Shown one piece after another: positions 34,990-42,345 of a stretch of 42,345 bases of DNA. The translations under genes were made by a program, and so were the position numbers. The notes under the pieces were generated by a model. It saw nothing but the letters and a program-made list of their open reading frames with translations. It was not told where the DNA came from and did no database searches. Positions within the stretch are counted from its first letter, which is position 1; each line of letters begins with the position of its first letter. This DNA comes from Bacteroidales bacterium (GTDB lineage: Bacteria; Bacteroidota; Bacteroidia; Bacteroidales; UBA932), in the NCBI GenBank assembly GCA_012744435.1, contig JAAYCA010000019.1, positions 1 through 42,345 of the forward strand, written 5' to 3'.

Positions 34990-36697
34990 TGCCCAGGATC
35001 TTCATGCCGCGCCGCAGGACGCCGGCGAACGTGGAGATCAGTTCCAGACGCATCTCCAGGATTTCCCGGTTCGGCTCCTTCAGGATCGGTGTTTCGTGAT
35101 AATACTGGTTGAACTCCTTCGCCAGGTCATAACAATAGTTTGCAATGACGGCGGGAGAGAGCGCGGCGGCGGCCTCCGCCACTTTCTGCGGGAAGGCGCC
35201 CAGGATCTTGACCAGACGCACCTCCTTCGGACTGAGCCCGACCGCAGGATTCAGCGAAGCGCCGAGATCCTGCTCCGCCGCCTTGCGGAGGATCGAGCAG
35301 ATGCGGGCATGCGTGTACTGGATGAAAGGACCCGTATTGCCGTTGAAGTCGATGGATTCCTTTGGATTGAAGAGCATCTTCTTCTTCGGATCCACCTTCA
35401 GGATGAAATACTTGAGCGCACCCAGCCCGATGATGCGGTAGAGGCGCTCCTTTTCTGCGTCGCTGACACCGTCGAGCTTGCCGCTCTCCTCCGAGGTGGC
35501 CTTCGCCTCCTCGTACATCTTCTCGATGAGGTCGTCGGCATCCACCACCGTCCCTTCGCGGGATTTCATCTTGCCTTCCGGCAGTTCCACCATGCCGTAT
35601 GACAGGTGGAAGATCTGGTCGGCCCAGTCGAAACCAAGTTTCTTCAGGATGAGCTTGAGGACCTGGAAGTGGTAGTTCTGCTCATCGCCCACCACATAGA
35701 TATGCGAGTCGAGCCTGTATTCGCCGAAGCGGCGCTCGGCCGTGCCGAGGTCCTGCGTGATATACACGGACGTGCCGTCGGAGCGGAGCAGGAGCTTGCG
35801 GTCCAGGCCGTCGTCGGTGAGGTCGCACCACACCGAGCCGTCGGGGTCCTTGACGAAAACCCCCATCTGCAGGCCCCGCTGCACGAGCTCCTTGCCGAGC
35901 AGGTAGGTCTCATGCTCATAATAGGTGCGGTCGAAGGTGATGCCGAGGGCCCTGTAGGTCTGTTCGAACCCGTCGAACACCCAGCCGTTCATCGTCTCCC
36001 AGAGTTTCCGCACGGCTGGATCGCCCTCCTCCCATTGCACAAGCATTTCGTGCACCTTGTCCATGACGGAAGGATCTTCCTTCTCCATCTTGGCAAACTC
36101 CACATAGCAGTCGCCCACGAGATGGTCGCCCTTCTTGCCGGTGCTTTCCGGCGTGGCGCCGTCGAAGCGCTGCTGCCAGGCATACATCGACTTGCAGATG
36201 TGCACGCCGCGGTCGTTGACCAGCGTGGCCTTGATCACCTCGTCGCCCGCTGCCTTGAGCAGCTCCGACACGGAAGCGCCCAGCAGGTTGTTGCGGATGT
36301 GGCCGAGATGCAGGGGCTTGTTGGTGTTGGGCGAAGAGAACTCGACCATCACGCGCCGGCCCGTTGCGGGCAGCTGCCCGTAGGCGGCGTCTTCCACGAT
36401 GGCGGCCAGCGCCTCCCGCCAGTACAGGTTGGACAGGCTGATGTTCAGGAAACCCTTGACGGAGTTGTAGGCGCTCACTTCCGGGCAGTTGGCGACAAGC
36501 CAGTCCCCCAGGGCCACGCCCGTGGCGTCCGGACTCTGACGCGAGATGCGCAGCAGCGGGAAGACCACGAGGGTGAAATCCCCTTCAAATTCCTTGCGGG
36601 TCACCTGGACCTGCAGGGCGGAGGGATCGATCCCGGCACCGTACAGGGCTTTGACGGCCTCTGAGGCCTTCGCAGCGAGGAAGTTCTCCGGGGTCAT
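34967..36697 (-). CDS. argS: Arginyl-tRNA synthetase
   Basis: A 576-residue class I aminoacyl-tRNA synthetase. An N-terminal additional domain precedes the catalytic domain with FSSPNTNKPLHLGHIRNN (HIGH-type motif HLGH). GKMKSREGTVVDADDLI stands in the KMSKS position, and a C-terminal anticodon-binding domain of the DALR type contains AKEFNQYYHETPIL. It charges tRNA-Arg. The ATG shares a base with the rpoD stop (TGATG), so argS is co-transcribed and translationally coupled to rpoD. Its 3' end overlaps the probable ygiQ start. Confidence 0.97.
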   Translation of the reverse strand: MTPENFLAAKASEAVKALYGAGIDPSALQVQVTRKEFEGDFTLVVFPLLRISRQSPDATGVALGDWLVANCPEVSAYNSVKGFLNISLSNLYWREALAAIVEDAAYGQLPATGRRVMVEFSSPNTNKPLHLGHIRNNLLGASVSELLKAAGDEVIKATLVNDRGVHICKSMYAWQQRFDGATPESTGKKGDHLVGDCYVEFAKMEKEDPSVMDKVHEMLVQWEEGDPAVRKLWETMNGWVFDGFEQTYRALGITFDRTYYEHETYLLGKELVQRGLQMGVFVKDPDGSVWCDLTDDGLDRKLLLRSDGTSVYITQDLGTAERRFGEYRLDSHIYVVGDEQNYHFQVLKLILKKLGFDWADQIFHLSYGMVELPEGKMKSREGTVVDADDLIEKMYEEAKATSEESGKLDGVSDAEKERLYRIIGLGALKYFILKVDPKKKMLFNPKESIDFNGNTGPFIQYTHARICSILRKAAEQDLGASLNPAVGLSPKEVRLVKILGAFPQKVAEAAAALSPAVIANYCYDLAKEFNQYYHETPILKEPNREILEMRLELISTFAGVLRRGMKILGIELPDRM

Positions 36698-37557
36698 CAG
36701 CCGAGATAGGTCTTGAGAAGTTTGCTGGCGGACGGTTTCTTGAGCTTGCGGATGGCCTTTTCCTTGATCTGGCGGACCCGCTCGCGGGTGAGGTCAAGCC
36801 GCTCGCCGATCTCCTCGAGGGTCATCTCCTGGCAGCCGATGCCGAAGAACGATTTGATGATCTCGCGCTCGCGCGGCGTGAGGATCTGCAGCGCACGCTC
36901 GATCTCGGTGCTGAGGGACTCGTTGGTGAGGCCTTTGTCCGCACTCGGCGAATCGTCGTTCGGCAGCACGTCCAGCAGGCTGTTGTCCTCCCCTTCCACG
37001 AAGGGGGCGTCCACACTGACGTGGCGGCCGGACACGCGCAGGGTATCGGCAATCTTGTCCTTGGGAATATCGATCATGTCGGCGAGCTCGTCGGTGGACG
37101 GCTGACGCTCGTTCTCCTGCTCGAACTTGCCGAGGGCCTTGTTGATCTTGTTCAGGGAGCCCACCTGGTTGAGCGGCAGACGGACGATGCGGCTCTGCTC
37201 GGCGAGCGCCTGGAGGATGCTCTGACGGATCCACCACACGGCATAGGAGATGAACTTGAATCCGCGGGTCTCGTCGAATTTCTCGGCGGCCCTGATCAGG
37301 CCCAGGTTGCCCTCGTTGATCAGGTCGGGCAGGCTGAGGCCCTGGTTCTGATACTGCTTTGCGACGGACACGACAAAACGCAGGTTGGCGCGCGTGAGCT
37401 TTTCGAGCGCTTCCTGGTCGCCCTTGCGGATACGCTGGGCGAGTTCGACTTCTTCTTCCGGGGACACCAGCTCCTCGCGGCCGATCTCCTGGAGATACTT
37501 GTCCAGGGAGGCGCTTTCGCGGTTGGTGATGGATTTGGTGATTTTAAGTTGTCTCAT
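36697..37557 (-). CDS. rpoD: Primary RNA polymerase sigma factor, short Bacteroidota form
   Basis: A 286-residue sigma-70 factor. Region 1.2 ([20 protein letters not shown]) is followed by region 2 with [32 protein letters not shown], region 3, and region 4 ([20 protein letters not shown], then [22 protein letters not shown]). The large N-terminal region 1.1 and non-conserved domain of proteobacterial RpoD are absent. This is the sigma-ABfr type that recognises the TTTG/TAnnTTTG promoters seen across this window. It is the first gene of rpoD-argS-ygiQ. Its promoter is not obvious; TATAAT occurs at 37584-37591 on the minus strand without a convincing partner. Confidence 0.96.
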   Translation of the reverse strand: MRQLKITKSITNRESASLDKYLQEIGREELVSPEEEVELAQRIRKGDQEALEKLTRANLRFVVSVAKQYQNQGLSLPDLINEGNLGLIRAAEKFDETRGFKFISYAVWWIRQSILQALAEQSRIVRLPLNQVGSLNKINKALGKFEQENERQPSTDELADMIDIPKDKIADTLRVSGRHVSVDAPFVEGEDNSLLDVLPNDDSPSADKGLTNESLSTEIERALQILTPREREIIKSFFGIGCQEMTLEEIGERLDLTRERVRQIKEKAIRKLKKPSASKLLKTYLG

Positions 37558-37598
37558 ATGTGCTCTTCGAATGTTCGTTCAACCTATTATACGAAACA

Positions 37599-37635
37599 AT
37601 CCCGCGTAAGTTTCACACTTGCGCGGGATTTTTTT
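37599..37635. terminator. Strong hairpin between htrA and rpoD
   Basis: ATCCCGCGTAAGT (37599-37611) pairs over 13 bp (one G-U) with ACTTGCGCGGGAT (37617-37629). Seven T follow on the plus strand; on the minus strand, where it would end htrA transcripts, only ATTGTTT follows. Confidence 0.7.
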
Positions 37636-37654
37636 CAATCAATTATAAACAGGC

Positions 37655-39082
37655 CTATTCGTCTTTGCCGAAGCCGAAATAGCCGGGACGGCCGGAAGCG
37701 GTCACGCCTTCGATGAAGATGGAGCGTTTGCTCTTCCTGGCGATGTCGATGACATCCTGCGGCTTGGAGACCTTCTGGTCGTTGACGAAGCGGATGAGGA
37801 AGCCGTCCTCGCCGCCGGCGCGCGCCACCTTGCCGTTGCCTGCGGAGACGATCAGCACGCCATCCTCCGCCGCCTTGAGCTGGGCGCCGTAGAAAGCCAC
37901 CGTACCGTCGCTGGCGACCGTGCCGTTCTCGATGTTGCCGTCCTCGAAGGTCACGGGCAGATCCAGGGTCCTGCCGTCACGGAACACCTTGACCGTGGCC
38001 TTGTCGCCCGGGTGGAAGGAGTTCACCTTCGCCTGGAGTTCAGGCATGGCGGCGGTCTTGGTGCCGTCCAGGGACAGGATCACGTCTTCGGCCTTCACGC
38101 CGGCCTTGTCGGCGGCGCCGCCCTTGACCACCTCGTTGACATAGACGCCCTCGGGTGTGGAGAGTTTCAGTTTCTTCGCCAGTTCCTCGGTCACCGTGCC
38201 GCCGGTGATGCCGAGCATCGCACGCTTGACGGAGCCGAAGTCAATCAGGTCGGAAACGACTTTCCTGACGATATTGGAAGGGACCGCGAAGGAGTAGCCC
38301 GTGTAGGAGCCCGTCGTGGAAACGATGGCGGTGTTGATGCCCACCAGCTGGCCCTCCTTGTTGACCAGGGCGCCGCCGGAGTTGCCGGGATTCACGGCCG
38401 CATCGGTCTGGATGAAGGATTCGATCTTGAATTCGCCGTCGGTATTGGGCATCGAACGGCCCTTGGCGCTGACGATGCCGGCGGTGATGGTGGAGCGGAG
38501 TTCCTCGCCCAGCGGACTGCCGATGGCGAGCACCCACTCGCCCAGGCGGAGCTTGTCGGAGTCGGCGAACTCCAGGACAGGGAGGCCGGAGGCGTCGATC
38601 TTGATCAGGGCGACGTCCGTGGCGGGGTCGGTACCGACCACCGTGGCCTCGTACGTCTTGTTGTTGTTGAGCGTGACCTCGATCTTGGAGGCGCCGGAGA
38701 CGACATGGTTGTTCGTGACGATATAGCCGTCCGGGCGGATGATCACGCCGGAACCGCTCCCCTGGCGCTCGCGGCCACCGTAGTTGTAGCCCCCTTCATC
38801 ACCGAAGAAGAAACGGAAGAACGGGTCGATATACTGTTGCTGCTGCCGGGCCTGGATGGTCACTTTCACATAGACGACCGCCTCCACGGCATTCTCGGCC
38901 GCGTAGGTAAAATCAGGGTAATCGCTGAGTGACAAATTGACAGTTCTGACGGTTTGTCCGGCGGCGGAATAGGCGGCATCGGCCGCACCGCCCGACGAAG
39001 GAGCAGCGGTTTTCACGATAGCGTAAGCGGTCAGTCCGCTCAGGAGCACGGAAAGCAATACAATTAGAAAACCTTTTTTCAT
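37655..39082 (-). CDS. DegP/HtrA-type periplasmic serine protease
   Basis: A 475-residue protein with an N-terminal signal or anchor (MKKGFLIVLLSVLLSGLTAY). The trypsin-like domain has the triad His in TNNHVV (near 123), Asp in ATDVALIK (near 155) and Ser in NPGNSGGAL (near 232). A Gln- and Phe-rich LA-loop (RQQQQYIDPFFRFFFGDEGGY) and two PDZ domains complete the DegP layout; the second PDZ is less conserved. It degrades or refolds damaged envelope proteins. It is monocistronic and divergent from dnaN over about 110 bases; the hairpin at 37599 follows it. Confidence 0.94.
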   Translation of the reverse strand: MKKGFLIVLLSVLLSGLTAYAIVKTAAPSSGGAADAAYSAAGQTVRTVNLSLSDYPDFTYAAENAVEAVVYVKVTIQARQQQQYIDPFFRFFFGDEGGYNYGGRERQGSGSGVIIRPDGYIVTNNHVVSGASKIEVTLNNNKTYEATVVGTDPATDVALIKIDASGLPVLEFADSDKLRLGEWVLAIGSPLGEELRSTITAGIVSAKGRSMPNTDGEFKIESFIQTDAAVNPGNSGGALVNKEGQLVGINTAIVSTTGSYTGYSFAVPSNIVRKVVSDLIDFGSVKRAMLGITGGTVTEELAKKLKLSTPEGVYVNEVVKGGAADKAGVKAEDVILSLDGTKTAAMPELQAKVNSFHPGDKATVKVFRDGRTLDLPVTFEDGNIENGTVASDGTVAFYGAQLKAAEDGVLIVSAGNGKVARAGGEDGFLIRFVNDQKVSKPQDVIDIARKSKRSIFIEGVTASGRPGYFGFGKDE

Positions 39083-39152
39083 ATGTGCGTTTTTTTAGAA
39101 TAATCCGGGGATATAAAAGTCAAAATATATGCCAAAATCCAAGATTAATTCG

Positions 39153-39160
39153 TAAATTTG
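39153..39160 (+). promoter_or_regulatory. -7 box of the dnaN operon
   Basis: TAAATTTG, 35 bases before the dnaN ATG. No TTTG is found at the -33 position. Confidence 0.5.
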
Positions 39161-39195
39161 CAAGAAGCTAAATGTAAAAGACAAAAAAGACTGAT

Positions 39196-40317
39196 ATGGA
39201 ATTCAACGTTTCAAGCGCCGGCCTGCTCAAGGGCGTCCTCGATGTGTCCAAGGCGATTCCCGCCAAGACCGCCCTCCCGATTTTGGAGAATTTCCTCTTC
39301 GTCCTCAAGGACGGACAGCTGGAGATCACCGCCTCCGACCAGGAGCTTACGCTCCGCACCACGGTCGCGGTGGACAGCGCCGCAGAAGATGGCAGCATCG
39401 CCGTGCCGGCACGCCAGATGACGGAGCTGCTCAAGGCCCTTCCGGACCAGCCCATTACGGTCAAGACCGCGGGAGAAGGCTCCTTCGAATGCATCTGGAG
39501 CAACGGCAATTCCTCCCTTCCCTACTTCCCTGCCGCGGATTATCCCGAGATCAAAGGCGCCGGCTCCGACGCGCTGAATGCGACCATCCCCGCCAGCGTG
39601 CTTACGGAAGGCATCGGCAGCACCATCTACGCCACGGCGGACGACGAGATGCGTCCCGCGATGAACGGCATCTTCTTCGACATGGACCCGGAGAGCACCA
39701 CGCTCGTGGCCTCCGACTCCCACAAGCTCATCTGCTACACGACCCGTGCGCTGCAGATCGGAGAGAAAGCCTCCTTCATCCTGCACAAGAAGCCCGCCGG
39801 CGTGCTCAAGTCCATCCTCGACAAGGACGACGAAGAGGTCCGCATGGCCTTCGACTCCTCCACCGTCGTGTTCACCTTCGGCGAGACCATGATGGTCTGC
39901 CGCCTGATCGTCGGCAAATTCCCGGAATACCGCAAGGTCATCCCGCAGAACAACTCGAACGTCCTGCGTATCGACCGTGCCCAGCTGCTCAACACGGTCC
40001 GCCGCGTGGCCGTATGCGCCAACAAGGCCTCCAACCATATCAAATTCGACCTCAAGAACGGCCAGATCGAGATCACGGCCCAGGACCTGGGCTTCGCCCT
40101 CGCCGCCTACGAGAAGCTCCCGTGCGACTACAACGGCGACGAGCTCGGCATCGGCTTCAAGTCCTCGTTCCTGATCGACATCCTCGGCAACATGAGCTGC
40201 GGGACCATCGTGCTGAAGTTCGCGGATCCGCGCCGCGCCGCCCTGATCGTCCCGGCCGAGGAAGAGGACGAAAGCGAAAAGATCTGCGGCATCCTGATGC
40301 CGATCATGGTTTCCTAA
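39196..40317 (+). CDS. dnaN: DNA polymerase III beta subunit (sliding clamp)
   Basis: A 373-residue protein with the three clamp domains. Recognisable blocks are LLKGVLDVSKAIPAKTALPILENFL, the central RPAMNGIFFDMDPESTTLVASDSHKL, FPEYRKVIPQNN, and the C-terminal ICGILMPIMVS, the usual end of the clamp. It forms the ring that tethers polymerases, including the Y-family enzyme at 7873 with its QLDLF motif. It lies ten bases before a DnaQ-like exonuclease gene, away from dnaA, and the two form an operon. Confidence 0.97.
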   Translation: MEFNVSSAGLLKGVLDVSKAIPAKTALPILENFLFVLKDGQLEITASDQELTLRTTVAVDSAAEDGSIAVPARQMTELLKALPDQPITVKTAGEGSFECIWSNGNSSLPYFPAADYPEIKGAGSDALNATIPASVLTEGIGSTIYATADDEMRPAMNGIFFDMDPESTTLVASDSHKLICYTTRALQIGEKASFILHKKPAGVLKSILDKDDEEVRMAFDSSTVVFTFGETMMVCRLIVGKFPEYRKVIPQNNSNVLRIDRAQLLNTVRRVAVCANKASNHIKFDLKNGQIEITAQDLGFALAAYEKLPCDYNGDELGIGFKSSFLIDILGNMSCGTIVLKFADPRRAALIVPAEEEDESEKICGILMPIMVS

Positions 40318-40327
40318 GAAAGACGCT

Positions 40328-41188
40328 ATGCAACTCCATCTCGAGCGGCCGCTGCTTTTCTTCGATATCGAGAGCACCGGCCTCAACATCCCTGCCGATT
40401 CCATCGTCGAGCTGAGCTTCGTCAAGGTCTTTCCGGACGGCGGGGAGCGCGTCAAGACCTGGCGCATCAAGCCCTGGGATTATGTCATGAACCGGCAACG
40501 CCCCATGAATCCCGACGCATCCAAGGTCAACGGGATCACGGACGATATGCTCACCGGCTGCCCCACCTTCTTCGAGATCGCCTCCGAGGTGGCCGAATGG
40601 CTCCGGGACAGCGACCTCGCGGGCTTCAACTCCGCCAAGTTCGACCTGCCGATGCTCGCCGAGGAGTTCGAGCGGGTCAAGCTCGCCGGCAAGGACCTGC
40701 AGGTGGACCTGCACGCGCCCCTGATGGTGGATGTCCAGAACATCTTCCACACCATGGAGCCGAGAAACCTCCGGGCCGCCTACCGCTTCTACTGCGGCGG
40801 AGAGGACTTTGAGAACGCCCATTCCGCCGAGGCGGATACCCTGGCCACCTACGAAGTGCTCAAAGCCCAGCTGGACCGCTATCAGGAGCCTGAAAAATAC
40901 CGCGAGCAGGTGCTCAAGAACGACGTGAAGGCGCTCGCCGCCTTCGTCGGCAGGAAATACGTGGACTTCTCCGGCCATCTCATCCTCGACGACAAGGGCG
41001 AGGTCTTCGTCAATTTCGGCAAACACAAGGGCAAGACGGCCCGGCAGGTCTTTGAGCAGGACCCGTCCTACTATGCCTGGATCCAGCAGGGCAGTTTCAC
41101 GCTCGACACCAAAGCCCAGTTCGCCCGGCTCGAAGAGCAATTCAAGCGGGAGCGTCTTGCCGCCAAGTGGAACGGAAAACTGTTTTAA
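40328..41188 (+). CDS. DnaQ-like DEDDh 3'-5' exonuclease (Pol III epsilon family)
   Basis: A 286-residue protein. The exonuclease domain (residues about 5-180) has Exo I FFDIESTGLN (Asp and Glu), Exo II FNSAKFDLPML, and Exo III HSAEADTLATYEV (His and Asp), so the DEDDh active site is complete. The C-terminal part includes VFVNFGKHKGKTARQVFEQDPSYYAWI, a short domain found after DnaQ exonucleases of Bacteroidota. It probably proofreads or trims DNA ends with the replisome; co-transcription with dnaN supports that. Whether it is the replicative epsilon subunit is not certain. Confidence 0.9.
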   Translation: MQLHLERPLLFFDIESTGLNIPADSIVELSFVKVFPDGGERVKTWRIKPWDYVMNRQRPMNPDASKVNGITDDMLTGCPTFFEIASEVAEWLRDSDLAGFNSAKFDLPMLAEEFERVKLAGKDLQVDLHAPLMVDVQNIFHTMEPRNLRAAYRFYCGGEDFENAHSAEADTLATYEVLKAQLDRYQEPEKYREQVLKNDVKALAAFVGRKYVDFSGHLILDDKGEVFVNFGKHKGKTARQVFEQDPSYYAWIQQGSFTLDTKAQFARLEEQFKRERLAAKWNGKLF

Positions 41189-41212
41189 CCGATTCCTCCA
41201 CCCTTTTATTAC

Positions 41213-42022
41213 CTGAAGCCCATCAGCGGAAAGCCCGGTCAGTACAAGTTTGAGATCACCGAAGATTTTGTCGGGAATCCCGAACCTTTTACGGACGCCG
41301 TCGCGAAGCTGATCCAGCAGGACGGCATGACGGCGCTGGGCGTCTATAAGGACGACATGATGGTCGAGTTTTTTGAAAAGATGGACCGGGATGGCTGCAA
41401 ACTCTTCTACGAGCGCTGGCTTTCGGGCCTGACGGGAATATACACCTGCCACTCGGACGATGACGAAAGCATGGACGTCACGATCGGCGAGAAGACCATC
41501 ACGGTGGCCGGCGTCTCCGCCCGCTATGAAGTCCCGTTGCTCAATGGCTACCCTTTCGATGTCCTGGATGTCAAAAGCGGTCCCTGGGAGGGCTGCTGGC
41601 ACTTCGTCGAGACGGCTGAAGGCTTCAATGTCTATCGTTCCGTGCTGAGCGAATACGGCTTTTTCGAAGAGCTTGAGAGCCATCCGTCCTATGTACTGAC
41701 CTGGTCCGATCCTGACAAGGGACGCTGGGATTTTGCCTCGAAGGCGCGCATCAAGCCGGACGGTTACACAAAGCCCACGCTCCGCATCATACGCAACGCC
41801 ATCCTCGCAAAGCATGGATATGTCTTCCAGTCCCCGGATCTCAAGACCCTCTTCGAACAGCAGCTCTGGTACGAACCGGCCAAAGACAATTCCGAGGTCA
41901 AGCTCTCCTTCATCGAACAGATGAACATTGCCCTTATCCAGGGGGAAGAGGCTCAGGACGACGGCAACCGCTGGCTCACGGAAGAGGAGCCCGGCGTCAA
42001 GCGTGAGTACGAATACGAATAA
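41213..42022 (+). CDS. YARHG-domain protein with unclear start
   Basis: From the ATG at 41327 the protein has 231 residues, but the same frame reads as convincing coding sequence back to at least 41213 (LKPISGKPGQYKFEITEDF). No ATG, GTG or TTG exists between the exonuclease stop at 41186 and 41327. The frame is in fact continuous with that of the exonuclease across its TAA. The C-terminus (about 60 residues) is a YARHG domain: IRNAILAKHGYVFQSPDLKTLFE, then QQLWYEPA. The middle part is not recognised. YARHG proteins usually carry a signal peptide; none is present, so the gene may be 5'-truncated, use CTG or ATT, or be read through. The coordinates given start at CTG 41213. Confidence 0.6.
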   Translation: MKPISGKPGQYKFEITEDFVGNPEPFTDAVAKLIQQDGMTALGVYKDDMMVEFFEKMDRDGCKLFYERWLSGLTGIYTCHSDDDESMDVTIGEKTITVAGVSARYEVPLLNGYPFDVLDVKSGPWEGCWHFVETAEGFNVYRSVLSEYGFFEELESHPSYVLTWSDPDKGRWDFASKARIKPDGYTKPTLRIIRNAILAKHGYVFQSPDLKTLFEQQLWYEPAKDNSEVKLSFIEQMNIALIQGEEAQDDGNRWLTEEEPGVKREYEYE

Positions 42023-42065
42023 TAAAACTCTTTCTGCATAGGCTCGCTTTTTTCAAAATTATTGC

Positions 42066-42073
42066 TACCTTTG
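42066..42073 (+). promoter_or_regulatory. -7 box of tRNA-Thr
   Basis: TACCTTTG, 10 bases before the tRNA. The -33 region is weak. Confidence 0.5.
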
Positions 42074-42083
42074 CAATCCCATC

Positions 42084-42156
42084 GCCACTTTAGCTCAGTC
42101 GGTAGAGCAGCGCATTCGTAACGCGCAGGTCAACAGTTCAAGTCTGTTAAGTGGCT
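42084..42156 (+). tRNA. tRNA-Thr (anticodon CGT)
   Basis: 73 nt. The acceptor stem is GCCACTT/AAGTGGC. The D-arm is TAGCTCAGTCGGTAGAG, the anticodon loop TTCGTAA with anticodon CGT, and the T-arm AACAGTTCAAGTCTGTT. The discriminator is T; CCA is not encoded. Confidence 0.94.
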
Positions 42157-42157
42157 C

Positions 42158-42194
42158 AAAGAGAGGCCCGGCGGATCCGCCGGGCCTCTCTTTT
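42158..42194 (+). terminator. Terminator of tRNA-Thr
   Basis: AAAGAGAGGCCCGGCG (42158-42173) pairs perfectly over 16 bp with its complement (42178-42193) around GATC, followed by TTTT on the plus strand. It is symmetric, so it can work both ways. Confidence 0.9.
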
Positions 42195-42345
42195 CACCTT
42201 ATCTGGCGTTCTTGTGCGTCATGATATAATAGACATTTTCGGTTGGTGAAACACCATATAAGCATTTGATTTATTTACATTTATGACTACCTTATTGAAA
42301 TGCGTTTCAATAAAGTAGTGATATGCCGAAAATAAGGAGACGTCA
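42195..42345. other. AT-rich non-coding stretch with inverted repeats at the window edge
   Basis: Composition drops sharply from the GC-rich neighbours. TGGTG-AAA-CACCA (42244-42256) is a small hairpin. ACTACCTTATTGAAA (42286-42300) and TTTCAATAAAGTAGT (42305-42319) pair at 14 of 15 positions around TGCG. Neither is followed by a T-run. It may be the end of an insertion sequence, an operator or the start of an acquired island beside tRNA-Thr. Confidence 0.45.
42323..42345 (+). CDS. Possible start of an edge-truncated gene
   Basis: ATG at 42323 opens MPKIRRR before the window ends. It lies four bases after the inverted repeat. Seven codons are too few to identify it; a basic start of this kind occurs in transposases and other DNA-binding proteins. 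Confidence 0.2.

Noticed and set aside
37580..37595. TATAAT upstream of rpoD as a sigma-70 -10 box
   Set aside because: No -35 partner is seen, and the organism uses TAnnTTTG boxes; likely chance in an AT-rich spot.
1..42345. CRISPR arrays, prophage modules, SusC/SusD pairs and replication origin
   Set aside because: No regularly spaced direct repeats, phage structural genes, TonB-dependent importer or dnaA-box cluster could be found in the window.

Overview
The window is chromosomal DNA of a GC-rich member of the Bacteroidota, most likely Bacteroidales. Three things point there. Genes are preceded by the Bacteroidetes-type promoter (TTTG, about 20 bases, TAnnTTTG; best copies at 689-720, 1792-1822, 2920-2952 and 23097-23128) rather than -35/-10 boxes with strong Shine-Dalgarno sites. 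The primary sigma factor is the short 286-residue form. tRNA and tmRNA genes do not encode their 3' CCA. Within the order, a Rikenellaceae/Cryptobacteroides-like gut lineage is a guess.

Layout. 1-4.5 kb: an edge-truncated metallo-beta-lactamase-fold hydrolase, a DUF1295 membrane enzyme, a HigBA-type toxin-antitoxin locus split by a secreted-protein gene, and a UPF0371/DUF1846 protein. 4.5-17.7 kb: a carbohydrate region on the minus strand with a GH9 endoglucanase, a CarboxypepD_reg-like protein and a GH31-GH3 operon. It is interrupted by an M15 peptidase, a Y-family polymerase with a YolD-like partner, and a type-B carboxylesterase. 17.8-23.2 kb: an EamA transporter, glycerate kinase, a CobW-type metallochaperone, purine nucleoside phosphorylase, the tmRNA gene, a small lipoprotein and tRNA-Val. 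23.4-27.6 kb: a GH95 alpha-L-fucosidase, a porin, tRNA-Ser and a small envelope protein. 27.6-42.2 kb: mostly housekeeping genes, in order GT2-tex (plus), then hypothetical-clc-dtd and rpoD-argS-ygiQ (minus), htrA (minus), dnaN-dnaQ-like (plus), a YARHG-domain gene and tRNA-Thr. The last 150 bases turn AT-rich and carry a long inverted repeat, perhaps the edge of an acquired segment.

How the genes work together. GH9, GH31 (with PA14 insert), GH3 and GH95 together cover most bonds of fucosylated xyloglucan: backbone cleavage, xylose removal, glucose release and fucose removal. No SusC/SusD importer, sensor or GH2/GH35 galactosidase is present. All four have lipoprotein signal peptides without the acidic surface-export tail, so they may act on oligosaccharides inside the periplasm.

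The most unusual observations are these. A palindromic element of about 150 bp sits in frame inside the radical-SAM gene ygiQ. The predicted tmRNA tag ends in Tyr-Ala-Cys instead of the usual Ala-Ala. The HigB toxin appears truncated, with a secreted-protein gene between toxin and antitoxin. The YARHG gene has no conventional start codon for its apparent full frame.
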